Positions 53,153 through 62,081 of a stretch of DNA of 64,000 bases are shown piece by piece (position 1 is the first letter of the stretch; every line of letters starts with the position of its first letter). The notes beneath the pieces are model-generated. The model saw nothing but the letters and a program-made list of their open reading frames with translations. It was not told the origin of the DNA and did not search any database. This DNA is from Microbacterium paraoxydans (GTDB taxonomy: Bacteria; Actinomycetota; Actinomycetes; Actinomycetales; Microbacteriaceae). Where the stretch lies: NCBI RefSeq assembly GCF_019056515.1, contig NZ_CP064873.1, forward strand, positions 2,542,001 to 2,606,000. Direction: 5' to 3'. Both the position numbers and the translations under genes were made by a program.

Positions 53153-53794
53153 TCAGGTTCCGCTCAGCCTATCGGCGCGGGCGGTCGCCTCGACGTCGCG
53201 TCGCACCCACGGCACCAGCCAGGCGGCGAGCACGAGGACGACGCCGGCGCCGACGAACGCCCCGCCGAGCGTGTCCGTGGCCCAGTGCACCGACAGGAAG
53301 GTGCGCGACAGGGCCATGAGCACGATCCAGGCCGCCCCCACGATCGCCACCCAGACCCGCGGGAAGAGCACCCAGAGCACCAGGGCGATGGTCGCCGCAT
53401 TCGCGGTGTGACCGGACGGGAACGAGCCGTAGTCGCTCACGACGAGCATGTCGTGCGGGCGGGCGCGGCCGAAGACGTTCTTCAGGAGCTGGACGGCACC
53501 GGCGCTGACGAGGAAGCACAACGCGGCGAACAGCGCCCCCCGCCATCGGCGCAGGAGCACCAGGACGGCGATGGTCGCCAGCGGCACGGCGAGGATGGCG
53601 ACCCAGCCACCGCCGATCCAGTTCAGCGCGAGGGCGAAGCTCAGCATCCAGTCCGCGCGGACCGCGGCGATCGTGTCGTTCCACCACTGGTCGAGCCCCG
53701 GCGTCTGCGGATACACGAAGACGACGAGTGCGCCGAGGGCAGTGGCGAGGACGAGGCAGGCGACGCCCCACCACAGCAGCATCCGTCGATTCAT
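53153..53794 (-). CDS. PAP2 superfamily membrane phosphatase
   Basis: A 213-residue protein with about six membrane helices. The three phosphatase motifs are clear: KNVFGRARPHD, SDYGSFPSGHTANAAT, and SRTFLSVHWATDTLGG. It should dephosphorylate a lipid phosphate such as undecaprenyl pyrophosphate or phosphatidic acid on the outer face. Start ATG 53794 was chosen because the first helix begins right after it; upstream in-frame sequence is not protein-like. Confidence 0.92.
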   Translation of the reverse strand: MNRRMLLWWGVACLVLATALGALVVFVYPQTPGLDQWWNDTIAAVRADWMLSFALALNWIGGGWVAILAVPLATIAVLVLLRRWRGALFAALCFLVSAGAVQLLKNVFGRARPHDMLVVSDYGSFPSGHTANAATIALVLWVLFPRVWVAIVGAAWIVLMALSRTFLSVHWATDTLGGAFVGAGVVLVLAAWLVPWVRRDVEATARADRLSGT

Positions 53795-53841
53795 CGTCCC
53801 ATTGTGACGGACGCCCCCGCGATCGCGGGTCGCCGTGCCGG

Positions 53842-55008
53842 TTAGCGGGCGATGCGGGCGAGACCCTCCTCGAGATCCGCGATGAGGTCGGCCACGTCCT
53901 CGATGCCGACCGAGAGACGCACGACGTTCTCCGGGACGGCGAGCTCGGTACCGCGGACCGACGCGTGGGTCATCTCCGGCGGGTAGCCGATGAGCGACTC
54001 CACGCCGCCGAGCGACTCGGCGAGCTGGAACACGCGGGTGCTCTCGGCGAAGGCCCGGGCGGCGTCCGCACCCGCGGCGAGACCGAGCGACAGCATGCCG
54101 CCGAAGCCGCTCATCTGCCGCGCCGCGATCTCGTGACCGGGGTGCGACGCGAGGCCGGGATAGAACACCTGCGCGAACTCCGGCCGCGCCTGGGCCCATT
54201 CGGCGATGGCCTGCGCGTTCTCGGAGTGCTGGCGCACCCGCACCGCGAGGGTCTTGATGCCGCGGGTCGTCAGCCAGGCGTCCAGAGGCGCGGAGACCGC
54301 ACCCACCGCGAACTGCTGGAACTTCACGGCCTCGACGAAGCGGTCGTCACCGAAGACGACGGCACCGCCCAGGACGTCGGAGTGCCCGCCTAGGTACTTC
54401 GTCGTCGAGTGCACGACGAGATCGGCGCCGAGCGCGAGCGGCTGCTGCAGAGCCGGCGAGGCGAACGTGTTGTCGACCACGACGAGGGCACCGGCCGCGT
54501 GCGCCACCTCGACGATGAGCGCGATGTCGACGACCTTCAGCAGCGGGTTGCTCGGCGTCTCCAGCCACACGATGCGCGTCTCGGGACGGATCGCCGCGCG
54601 GATCACGTCGACGTCGGAGAGCTCGACCGTGGTCGTGTCGATCCCCCAGGGCGCGAGGACCTTCGTGAGCAGTCGGTAGGTGCCGCCGTAGACGTCGTTT
54701 CCGAGGAGAACGTGGTCGCCGGGCTTGAGGATGCCGCGCAGCAGCGCGTCCTCGGCCGCGAGACCGGACGCGAACGACAGCGCCCCGACCCCGCCCTCGA
54801 GAGCGGCGAGCTGCGTCTCCAGCGAGGAGCGCGTCGGGTTGCCCGCACGGTTGTACTCGTAGCCGTCCCGGAAGCCGCCGATGCCGTCCTGCACGTGCGT
54901 CGACGACTGATAGATCGGCGGGATGATCGCCCCGGTGATCGGGTCGGGCGCCTGTCCGGCGTGGATGGCTCGGGTGGCGAAGGCGTGGTCGTGGTCGTGG
55001 TCGGACAT
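53842..55008 (-). CDS. metB: Cystathionine gamma-synthase / gamma-lyase family PLP enzyme
   Basis: A 388-residue trans-sulfuration enzyme. Motifs: ATRAIHAGQAPDPITGAIIPPIYQSST near the start, EYNRAGNPTRSSLE, the PLP-Lys in VVHSTTKYLGGHSD, and the C-terminal SLGGVESLIGYPPEMTH. Sequence alone does not separate synthase from lyase. The adjacent cystathionine beta-synthase suggests cystathionine metabolism in which this enzyme makes or cleaves cystathionine. Spacing to the cbs gene is 54 bases, same strand. Confidence 0.93.
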   Translation of the reverse strand: MSDHDHDHAFATRAIHAGQAPDPITGAIIPPIYQSSTHVQDGIGGFRDGYEYNRAGNPTRSSLETQLAALEGGVGALSFASGLAAEDALLRGILKPGDHVLLGNDVYGGTYRLLTKVLAPWGIDTTTVELSDVDVIRAAIRPETRIVWLETPSNPLLKVVDIALIVEVAHAAGALVVVDNTFASPALQQPLALGADLVVHSTTKYLGGHSDVLGGAVVFGDDRFVEAVKFQQFAVGAVSAPLDAWLTTRGIKTLAVRVRQHSENAQAIAEWAQARPEFAQVFYPGLASHPGHEIAARQMSGFGGMLSLGLAAGADAARAFAESTRVFQLAESLGGVESLIGYPPEMTHASVRGTELAVPENVVRLSVGIEDVADLIADLEEGLARIAR

Positions 55009-55062
55009 GCCCTCAGCCTACGTCCGGGCCCTCCGACGGGTGCCGGCCTGTTACGTCCCGCG

Positions 55063-56433
55063 TCACCGGGAGAGGTAGCCGAGCAGGTCCTGTCGCGTCA
55101 GCACGGTGTGCGGCTTGCCGTCCTCGGTGACGAGGAGGGCGTCGGCGTCGGCGAGCGCGGCCCGTGCCTGCGCGACCGACGCGTGGATGCCGATGAGCGG
55201 CAGCCGCTCCCCCACGTGTGCGCCGACGGCGTCGCTCGGTTCGGCGTCGCCCCGGAAGAGCAGGTCGAGAAGGCCCTTCTCGTCGACGGTGCCCACGACC
55301 TCGCCCATCATCACCGGCGGCTCCGCGCTGAGGACGACGAGCTGCGAGACCTCGTACTCCGTCATCATGCCGATCGCCTCGAGCACCGTGTCGGTGGGGT
55401 GCGCGTGCACGAGGTCGGGGAGGCCGTGGCGGGAGGCCCGGGCGGCGAGCACGTCGGCGACCGTCTCCCCCTCCTCCACCTCGCTGAACCCGTAGGAGCG
55501 CATCCAGCCGTCGTTGAAGATCTTGCCCAGGTAGCCGCGTCCGCCATCCGGGAGGAGCACGACCATGACCGCGTCCGCCGGCAGGTCCTTCGCCACCCGC
55601 AGCGCCCCGACGACGGCCATGCCGCTGGAGCCACCGACGAGGATGCCCTCCTCCCGGGCCAGGCGCCGCGTCATCGCGAACGACTCCGCATCGCCGACCG
55701 CGACGATCTCGTGCGGGACGGCGGGGTCGTACGCGCCGGGCCAGATGTCCTCGCCCACGCCCTCGACGAGGTAGGGCCGACCGGTGCCGCCGCTGTAGAC
55801 GCTGCCCTCGGGGTCGACGCCGATGATGCGCACCGCGTCGTCGGACACCTCGCGCAGGTAGCGTCCTGTACCGGTGATCGTGCCGCCCGTCCCCACGCCG
55901 GCGACGAAGTGCGTGACGCGCCCGTCGGTGTCGCGCCAGATCTCCGGCCCGGTCGTCTCGTAGTGGCTGCGCGGCCCGTTCGGGTTCTCGTACTGGTTCG
56001 GCTTGAAGGCCCCGGGGATCTCCCGTGCCAGCCGGTCGCTCACGCTGTAGTACGACTCCGGGCTGTCCGCCGGGACGGAGGTCGGGGTCACGACGACCTC
56101 CGCACCGTACGCGCGGAGCACGTCGATCTTGTCCTCGCCCACCTTGTCCGGGAGCACGAAGACGCACCGGTAGCCGCGCTGCTGCGCCACAAGGGCGAGC
56201 CCGACGCCGGTGTTGCCGCTCGTGGGCTCGACGATCGTGCCCCCCGGCTGCAGATCGCCCGCGGCCTCGGCGGCGTCGATGATCCGTGCGGCGATCCGAT
56301 CCTTCGCCGACCCGCCCGGGTTCAGGTACTCGAGCTTCACGAGCACCGTGCACGCGATGCCCTCGGTGACGTGCTGGAGCTTCACCAGGGGCGTGTCGCC
56401 GACGAGGTCGACGATCGAGTCTGCGTACTTCAT
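55063..56433 (-). CDS. cbs: Cystathionine beta-synthase with C-terminal CBS domains
   Basis: A 456-residue PLP enzyme condensing serine and homocysteine to cystathionine. The PLP-Lys is in YLNPGGSAKDRIAARII (near 40); TSGNTGVGLALVAQQRGY and GVGTGGTITGTGRYLRE follow. From about residue 330 two CBS motifs give a regulatory module (HPTDTVLEAIGMMTEYEVSQLVVL and the end DADALLVTEDGKPHTVLTRQDLLGYL). The Rv1077-type of actinobacteria has this layout. It is upstream of metB in the same operon. Confidence 0.94.
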   Translation of the reverse strand: MKYADSIVDLVGDTPLVKLQHVTEGIACTVLVKLEYLNPGGSAKDRIAARIIDAAEAAGDLQPGGTIVEPTSGNTGVGLALVAQQRGYRCVFVLPDKVGEDKIDVLRAYGAEVVVTPTSVPADSPESYYSVSDRLAREIPGAFKPNQYENPNGPRSHYETTGPEIWRDTDGRVTHFVAGVGTGGTITGTGRYLREVSDDAVRIIGVDPEGSVYSGGTGRPYLVEGVGEDIWPGAYDPAVPHEIVAVGDAESFAMTRRLAREEGILVGGSSGMAVVGALRVAKDLPADAVMVVLLPDGGRGYLGKIFNDGWMRSYGFSEVEEGETVADVLAARASRHGLPDLVHAHPTDTVLEAIGMMTEYEVSQLVVLSAEPPVMMGEVVGTVDEKGLLDLLFRGDAEPSDAVGAHVGERLPLIGIHASVAQARAALADADALLVTEDGKPHTVLTRQDLLGYLSR

Positions 56434-56485
56434 CTGTTCAGGGTACGGCGCGGGCCCTCGCCTGCGGGGCTGTGTTTCAGCGCCG

Positions 56486-56554
56486 CTTCGACAGGCTCAG
56501 CGACCCAGAAACCTGGGTCCCTGAGCCTGTCGAAGGGCCTGAGCCCGTCGAAGG
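56486..56554. repeat. Palindromic repeat built from the CCTGAGCCTGTCGAAGG word
   Basis: Arms 56486-56508 and 56513-56535 pair over 23 bases with one mismatch around a 4-nt loop. A third, diverged copy (CCTGAGCCCGTCGAAGG) sits at 56538-56554, against the malG-like stop codon. The 17-mer is also found in topA at 5413. It lies between cbs and the sugar transporter, and may serve as its terminator. Confidence 0.85.
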
Positions 56555-56555
56555 G

Positions 56556-57524
56556 TCAGCCCTTCGTCGCGCCGGCCAGCAGGCCGCGCACGAAGAAGCG
56601 CTGCAGGGCGAAGAACACGATCAGCGGGACGATGATCGAGATGAACGTTCCCGCGGACTGCAGGAACCACTTGTTCCCCCAGGTCCCGGAGAGCGAGTTC
56701 AGCGCCTGCGTGATCGGCAGGGCACCGGGCGAGGCGAAGATCGTCGCGACCAGCAGGTCGTTCCACACCCAGAGGAACTGGAAGATCGCGAAGGACGCGA
56801 TCGCCGGAGCCGCCAGCGGCAGGATGATCCGGAAGAAGACCTGACCGTGTCCGGCGCCGTCCACGCGGGCCGCCTCGATGATCTCGCCGGGGATCTCGGA
56901 GATGAAGTTGTGGAGCATGAACGTCGCCAGCGGCAGCGCGAAGATCGCGTGCGCGATCCAGACGCGGGCGAAGCTGTACTGCACCTCGTTCAGCCCGAAC
57001 CCGGGGAAGATCGGCACGTCGTTGATCGTCAGCCCGTCCGAGAACAGGCTCAGCAGCGGCACGAGGGCCATCTGCAGCGGCACGATCTGCAGCGCGAACA
57101 CGAAGATGAAGAGCATGTTCCGACCCTTGAAGTCGATCCATGCGAACGCGTACGCGGCGAGCGACGCCATCACGATCGGGAACACGGTCGCGGGGATCGT
57201 GATCGCCAGCGAGTTGATGAACGCCGTCGCGAGAGTCGTCGAGGTGCCGCCCGAGTTCCACGCCTGCACGTAGTTGTCGAACGTGAACTCCGGGTTGGAG
57301 AAGACCGTCCACCAGCCGCTGTTCTGCGTGTCGGCGCCCGGGCGGAACGACGTCACGAAGAGACCGAAGGTCGGGATCGTCCAGAAGAGCGCGATCACCG
57401 CGGCCGCGATCGTCGCCCCCTTCGAGGTCAGCTTCTTGTGGGCGGTCGCCTCGTTGCGGCGCGTGTCCCGCGCCACCTGGCGCTTGGTGCGGTTGTCCAC
57501 GACGGTGGCCTGCGTTGCACTCAT
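56556..57524 (-). CDS. Carbohydrate ABC transporter permease (MalG family)
   Basis: A 322-residue permease with six helices and the EAA loop GEIIEAARVDGAGHGQVFFRIILPLAAPAI (about residues 215-245), which contacts the ATPase. Its ATG shares one base with the malF-like stop (TGATG). No ATP-binding subunit is encoded here, so a shared MsiK-like ATPase is expected elsewhere. Confidence 0.93.
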   Translation of the reverse strand: MSATQATVVDNRTKRQVARDTRRNEATAHKKLTSKGATIAAAVIALFWTIPTFGLFVTSFRPGADTQNSGWWTVFSNPEFTFDNYVQAWNSGGTSTTLATAFINSLAITIPATVFPIVMASLAAYAFAWIDFKGRNMLFIFVFALQIVPLQMALVPLLSLFSDGLTINDVPIFPGFGLNEVQYSFARVWIAHAIFALPLATFMLHNFISEIPGEIIEAARVDGAGHGQVFFRIILPLAAPAIASFAIFQFLWVWNDLLVATIFASPGALPITQALNSLSGTWGNKWFLQSAGTFISIIVPLIVFFALQRFFVRGLLAGATKG

Positions 57525-58861
57525 CAGCGGATCTCCCTCTGCTTGGCCATCGATCGGGCGTTGTAGATGATCAGCGGCAACACGAACAGGAACAGCACGA
57601 CGGCGAGCGCCGACGAGTGCCCGTAGCTCTGGAACCGCTGCTGCTGGTTGACCATCTCGAAGCCGAGGACGCTGGTCTCGTCCCGTCCGCCGGTCATCAC
57701 GGCGACGATGTCGTACACCTTGAGCGAGGCGATCGTGATGGTCGTGAGCACGACGATCAGCGACGACCGGATGCCGGGCACGGTCACGTTGCGGAAGCGC
57801 TGCCAGGCGTTCGTGCCGTCGAGCTCGGCCGCCTCCATCTGCTCCACCGGCACGGCCTTGATCGCGGCCGAGAGGATGACCATGGCGAAGCCGGTCTGGG
57901 TCCAGATGAACACGATGAGCAGCATGAGCGTGTTGAGGATCGGCTTGATCGCCAGCCACTGCACGGGGTCGCCGCCGAAAGCGGTCACGATCGCGTTGAG
58001 GAGACCGATCTGGTCACCCTGCCGGGCGTCGTACATGAACTTCCAGATGATGCCGGCGCCGACGAACGAGATCGCCACCGGCATGAAGACCAGCACCTTG
58101 AGGAACTTCTCGCCGCGGGCCCTGTCGATGAAGACGGCATAGGCGAGGCCGATGACCACGGAGATGACCGGAGCGAGCAGCGCCCAGATGATGGTGTTGA
58201 TCACCGACGACGTGCCGACCGGGTTGGTGAAGACCCAGATGTAGTTCTCGAGCCCGACGAACTCGTCGCCGGTCTTGTCGAAGAAGGACTTGAAGATCGT
58301 CGAGATCGCCGGGTAGATGAGGCCGAGCAGCAGCATGATGGCCGCCGGGGCCATGAACAGCACGAGCTGGAAGAGATAGCCCGCTCCCTGCCGCGCGCGG
58401 AAGTCCGCGAAGAAGAGGAGCGCCCCGACGAGGAGCGCGATCGCGACGACGTACACGACGGCGTTCGCGTAGGGACGGAGCAGCAGCAGCGCGAGCACCG
58501 GGATGACGAGGCACGCGACCAGCCGCATGATGAAGTAGCCGCGACCAGGGCGGGGCGCGAACTCGATCAGCACGAGGATGATCGCCACGACCACGCCGAA
58601 CACGAGCAGCACGGCGGGGATCTGCACCAGCGGATTCAGACCGCCCAGCCACAGGAAGAAGCTGTTGAGCGAGAACCCGATCGTGATCCGCGAGGACTCC
58701 TCGGTCGGGGCGGTGAAGACGAGGAGGAGAGCCAGCGCGACGACGACCACGAAGCCGATCGCGAGGATCGTGCGTGTGGTCTTCCTCCCCTTCTCGTCGG
58801 TGCCGTGCGTCGTCGGCGGCGCGTCAGCCTCGACGGGTTTCTCGATGGTCGCGTGCGACAT
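57524..58861 (-). CDS. Carbohydrate ABC transporter permease (MalF family)
   Basis: A 445-residue permease, longer than usual because three or four extra helices occupy residues 30-165 ahead of the standard six. The EAA loop is AVPVEQMEAAELDGTNAWQRFRNVTVPGIRSSLIV near 345-380. Long MalF proteins of this kind are found in alpha-glucoside-type (AglF) systems. It forms the channel with the MalG-like protein. Confidence 0.92.
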   Translation of the reverse strand: MSHATIEKPVEADAPPTTHGTDEKGRKTTRTILAIGFVVVVALALLLVFTAPTEESSRITIGFSLNSFFLWLGGLNPLVQIPAVLLVFGVVVAIILVLIEFAPRPGRGYFIMRLVACLVIPVLALLLLRPYANAVVYVVAIALLVGALLFFADFRARQGAGYLFQLVLFMAPAAIMLLLGLIYPAISTIFKSFFDKTGDEFVGLENYIWVFTNPVGTSSVINTIIWALLAPVISVVIGLAYAVFIDRARGEKFLKVLVFMPVAISFVGAGIIWKFMYDARQGDQIGLLNAIVTAFGGDPVQWLAIKPILNTLMLLIVFIWTQTGFAMVILSAAIKAVPVEQMEAAELDGTNAWQRFRNVTVPGIRSSLIVVLTTITIASLKVYDIVAVMTGGRDETSVLGFEMVNQQQRFQSYGHSSALAVVLFLFVLPLIIYNARSMAKQREIR

Positions 58862-58911
58862 GAACGTCCCCTTCTGGATCGTGCTGGGTTCCCGCGCAGT
58901 ATGGATGGGTG

Positions 58912-58946
58912 GAGCGGGGCCGGGCTTGTGCAGCCCGGCCCCGCTC
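58912..58946 (-). promoter_or_regulatory. Hairpin between the binding-protein gene and the permease genes
   Basis: GAGCGGGGCCGGGC pairs perfectly over 14 bp with GCCCGGCCCCGCTC around a 7-nt loop. As in malE-malF spacers, it probably stabilises the upstream mRNA so that more binding protein than permease is made. Confidence 0.75.
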
Positions 58947-58972
58947 AGCCTGAGAAGATCGCGTCGAGGCGA

Positions 58973-60295
58973 TCAGTTCTCGTAGCCGGCCTGGATGTCG
59001 GAGAGCACCGTGTCGGTGTCCTTGCCGTCGATCCAGTCGACCATCCCCTTCCAGAACGAGCCCGAGCCGACGGTCGACGGCATCAGGTCGGAAGCGTCGA
59101 ACCGGAAGGTCGTCGCGTCGTCCTGCATGATGGTCATCGCCTCCTGGAGGAACTCGCTCGAGGCGAGGCTCGGGTCGGCGTTCTTGTTGGCGGAGATGAC
59201 GCCACCGAGCTCGACACGGGCGTCGGCGAACTCCGGCGATGCCATGAACTCGAGCACCTGCTGGGTGGCCTCGTCGTCGGAGAAGGCCGCGACGAACTCG
59301 CCGCCACCCTCGACCTGGAGCTCACCGGCGGTCTCGCCCGGCATGATGAACGCGTAGACGTCGCCGTCCGGCGCGACCTCGGGGACGTTGCCGTCCGCGG
59401 TCTCCGTGTCGAGGAAGTTCGCCGACAGGAACGACGCCTGGTGGGTCAGCGCGCAGTCGCCCTTGGCCACCGCGTTGGCGACGTCACCGAAAGCGGTCGA
59501 GTTGATGCTCTTGACGTCGCCGTAGCCCGCGTTGACGTACTCCGGGTTGAGCAGGATCTCACCGACGGCGTCGAAGGCCTGCTTGATCTCGGGGTCGGTG
59601 AACTTCACGTCGCCGGCCACCCAGTCGTCGTACACGTCGGCGCCCGACTGGCGCAGGACGAGGTCCTCGATCCAGTCCGTCCCCGGCCAGCCCGACGCCG
59701 CCTCGGAGGCGAAGCCGGCGCACCAGGCGGGACCGCCGGTCTTCTCGACGATCGTGTCGGTCAGGGCGATCATGTCGTCCCAGGTCTCCGGGACCTCGAC
59801 GCCCCACTCGGCGAACTGCTTCGGCGAGTACCAGACGTAGCCCTTGAGGTTCGCGAGCATCGGCGCCGCGTAGAAGGTGTCGTCGAACGTGCCGTACTTC
59901 TTCCAGTCCTCGGACCAGTTCTCGTCGACGGCGGACTCGACCGCCTCCGGCGCCGGCATGACCTTGCCGGTGTCGACGAGGGTCTTGAGCAGACCGGGCT
60001 GCGGGACGATCGCGATGTCGGGGGCGTCGCCACCGGTCACCTTGGTGACGATGTTGCCCTCGAAGCCCTTGTCGCCGGTGTACTCGACCTTGATCCCGGT
60101 GTCCTTCGTGAACTGCTCGAAGGAGGCGTTCAGGTCATCGGCCTCGACGCCCGTGATGCCGCCGGAGATCCGGACGGTGTCCTTGGTCTCTCCGCCCTCA
60201 TCGCCCCCGCCCTCGGCGCAGCCGGCGAGCGCGAGAGACGCGACGCCGACGAGTGCGATGGGGGCGAGCAGGCGGTATCGCTGTGACAAAGCCAT
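58973..60295 (-). CDS. Sugar ABC transporter substrate-binding lipoprotein
   Basis: A 440-residue lipoprotein; signal peptide with lipobox LALAGC (Cys near 26). The mature protein has the type 1 extracellular solute-binding fold: VEYTGDKGFEGNIVTKVTGGDAPDIAIVPQPG, YVWYSPKQFAEWGVEVPETWDDM, and AFIMPG. It resembles alpha-glucoside binding proteins (AglE type). ATG at 60295 follows GAGGAG. The gene is divergent from a LacI-type regulator, and operators lie between them. The sugar is not settled by sequence. Confidence 0.93.
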   Translation of the reverse strand: MALSQRYRLLAPIALVGVASLALAGCAEGGGDEGGETKDTVRISGGITGVEADDLNASFEQFTKDTGIKVEYTGDKGFEGNIVTKVTGGDAPDIAIVPQPGLLKTLVDTGKVMPAPEAVESAVDENWSEDWKKYGTFDDTFYAAPMLANLKGYVWYSPKQFAEWGVEVPETWDDMIALTDTIVEKTGGPAWCAGFASEAASGWPGTDWIEDLVLRQSGADVYDDWVAGDVKFTDPEIKQAFDAVGEILLNPEYVNAGYGDVKSINSTAFGDVANAVAKGDCALTHQASFLSANFLDTETADGNVPEVAPDGDVYAFIMPGETAGELQVEGGGEFVAAFSDDEATQQVLEFMASPEFADARVELGGVISANKNADPSLASSEFLQEAMTIMQDDATTFRFDASDLMPSTVGSGSFWKGMVDWIDGKDTDTVLSDIQAGYEN

Positions 60296-60356
60296 GTACT
60301 TCTCCTCTTCAGGTGGATCTTCAGTCCGCCCAAGGAGAGCAATCGCCACATCCATT

Positions 60357-60372
60357 GGGGAACCGATTCCAG
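60357..60372. promoter_or_regulatory. LacI-type operator near the transporter start
   Basis: GGAACCGATTCC (60359-60370), an imperfect palindrome in the flanks TG...AG, about 60 bases upstream of the binding-protein gene. It matches the site at 60485 in ten or more of twelve positions. Confidence 0.65.
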
Positions 60373-60457
60373 GCCAACCTACTCGGGTTCCTTCGCGCCG
60401 TACAACTGGGGAAGGTTACAAGATCACAACCGTTTGAGGTCGGTGCCCTCCGTGTGG

Positions 60458-60471
60458 TGGGAGCGCTCCCA
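60458..60471. promoter_or_regulatory. CebR-like operator TGGGAGCGCTCCCA
   Basis: An exact 14-bp palindrome identical to the cellobiose-repressor (CebR) box known in Streptomyces. It lies between the importer and the lacI-like gene, so the importer may belong to a cellobiose/oligosaccharide regulon. Confidence 0.75.
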
Positions 60472-60484
60472 GTTCCACGGGTCT

Positions 60485-60496
60485 GGAACCGGTTCC
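60485..60496. promoter_or_regulatory. LacI-type operator GGAACCGGTTCC near the regulator start
   Basis: A perfect 12-bp palindrome, 83 bases upstream of the regulator ATG. With the site at 60359 it probably marks the binding sites of the adjacent LacI protein. Confidence 0.75.
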
Positions 60497-60578
60497 TCCT
60501 CGCGTGTGGAACGGCTACGATGGCTCCCGGCGAGCGCCCGATGGCTCGCCGTCGTGGAACCGGGTCGAGGAGGACACG

Positions 60579-61583
60579 ATGAGCACGATCGCCGACGTCG
60601 CGACGCGCGCCGGTGTGTCCAAGGCGACCGCGAGCCGCGCCCTGAGCGGCCGCGGCTACGTCTCGGAGGAGACGAGACAGCGCGTGGAGGAGGCGGCGCA
60701 CGACCTCGCGTACGTCGCGCACTCCTCCGCCACCAGCCTGGCGACCGGGCGCACCGGCACCATCGGCCTGGTGATGCCACCGGTCGACCGGTGGTTCTTC
60801 TCGGAGCTGCTGGCGGGCGTGCAGGAGGCGCTGCTCGTGCGCGACCACGACCTGTCGCTGTACGGCGTCCCTGAGCGCTCGGAGACCAGGGAGCGGCTGT
60901 TCGAGAGCGTGCTGCCCGGTCGGAGATTCGACGGCATCATCGCCGTCGGCATCCAGCCCAGCGCCCGCGAGCTGGAGCGCCTGCACCGCACCGGGCGCCC
61001 GCTCGTCAGCGTGGGGCCCTACAGCGCCGGATCGAGCGCCGTGTCGATCGACGACGCGGCCGCCGCCCGGATCGCCACCGAGCACCTGATCGAGCTCGGC
61101 CACACCGACATCGCCTTCGTGGGCGGCGCCACCGACGACACCGACCTCAGTTACGGCGACGCCCGACGCCTGGCCGGCTACCGGGAGGCGCTGCACGCGG
61201 CGGGGCTGACTCCGCGGGCGCGCATCGCCGGGGCGGCCCCCACGATGCCCGGCGGCTATGCCGCGGCGGCGGGACTCCTCGGCGACCGCCGCCACCGACC
61301 GACCGCCATCGTCGGCGTGTGCGACGAGGCGGCCATCGGCGCCGTGATCGCCGCCCGCCGCCTGGGCATCGCGGTGCCGACCGAACTCAGCGTCGTCGGC
61401 ATCGACGACCACGAGCATGCGGAGATGTTCGCCCTCACGACCATCGGGCAGTCGCCGCGGGACCAGGGCCGGGAGGCCGTGCGCCTGCTCATGCGACGGA
61501 TCAGCGAGCCCGACGCTCCGGTCGAGCACGTCGAGGCCGCTTCGGCGCTCGTCGTCCGCAGCTCGACCGCGGCGCCGCGCTGA
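60579..61583 (+). CDS. LacI family transcriptional regulator
   Basis: A 334-residue repressor. Residues 1-48 form the LacI helix-turn-helix and hinge (STIADVATRAGVSKATASRALSGRGYVSEETRQRV); residues 60-334 are a periplasmic-binding-like sugar domain (GTIGLVMPPVDRWFFSELLAGVQEAL onwards). ATG at 60579 has CGAGGAGG upstream. It is divergent from the sugar importer, which it most likely controls. Confidence 0.93.
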   Translation: MSTIADVATRAGVSKATASRALSGRGYVSEETRQRVEEAAHDLAYVAHSSATSLATGRTGTIGLVMPPVDRWFFSELLAGVQEALLVRDHDLSLYGVPERSETRERLFESVLPGRRFDGIIAVGIQPSARELERLHRTGRPLVSVGPYSAGSSAVSIDDAAAARIATEHLIELGHTDIAFVGGATDDTDLSYGDARRLAGYREALHAAGLTPRARIAGAAPTMPGGYAAAAGLLGDRRHRPTAIVGVCDEAAIGAVIAARRLGIAVPTELSVVGIDDHEHAEMFALTTIGQSPRDQGREAVRLLMRRISEPDAPVEHVEAASALVVRSSTAAPR

Positions 61584-61596
61584 CCCCGCAGACGCA

Positions 61597-61627
61597 CGAA
61601 GGCCCCGGGCGGAACCCGGGGCCTTCG
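61597..61627. terminator. Bidirectional terminator between lacI-like gene and rplL
   Basis: CGAAGGCCCCGGG and CCCGGGGCCTTCG form a perfect 13-bp stem with a 5-nt loop, between two convergent genes. Confidence 0.85.
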
Positions 61628-61649
61628 CAGAAGCGCTGGTGCGCTGGAA

Positions 61650-62033
61650 TTACTTGAGGGTGACGGTCGCGCCGGCCTCTTCCAGAGCAGCCTTGGCCTT
61701 CTCGGCCGTCTCCTTGTTGGCGCCCTCGAGGACGGCCTTCGGAGCACCGTCGACGACGGCCTTGGCCTCGCCGAGGCCGAGCGAGGTGAGCTCGCGGACA
61801 GCCTTGATGACCTGGATCTTCTTGTCGCCAGCAGCCTCGAGGATGACGTCGAAGGAGTCCTTCTCCTCCTCGGCCGCGGCCTCGCCCGCGCCACCAGCGG
61901 CACCGGCGACGGCGACGGGAGCAGCAGCGGTGACCTCGAACTTCTCCTCGAACGCCTTCACGAACTCGTTGAGCTCGATGAGGGTCAGGCCGGCGAACTG
62001 CTCGAGCAGCTCCTCGGTGGAAAGCTTCGCCAT
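61650..62033 (-). CDS. rplL: 50S ribosomal protein L7/L12
   Basis: A 127-residue protein: N-terminal dimerisation part ([29 protein letters not shown]), a flexible Ala/Gly hinge near 40-55, and the C-terminal factor-binding domain ([39 protein letters not shown]). It forms the ribosomal stalk with L10, encoded 48 bases upstream. Confidence 0.98.
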   Translation of the reverse strand: MAKLSTEELLEQFAGLTLIELNEFVKAFEEKFEVTAAAPVAVAGAAGGAGEAAAEEEKDSFDVILEAAGDKKIQVIKAVRELTSLGLGEAKAVVDGAPKAVLEGANKETAEKAKAALEEAGATVTLK

Positions 62034-62081
62034 GATGTATCTCCTAGATAGATGGGGTTTGTAGACGAGATCGCCGGTCGC

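Noticed and set aside
57515..60286. 923-codon plus-strand frame opposite the sugar importer
   Set aside because: Shadow frame of three clear importer genes.
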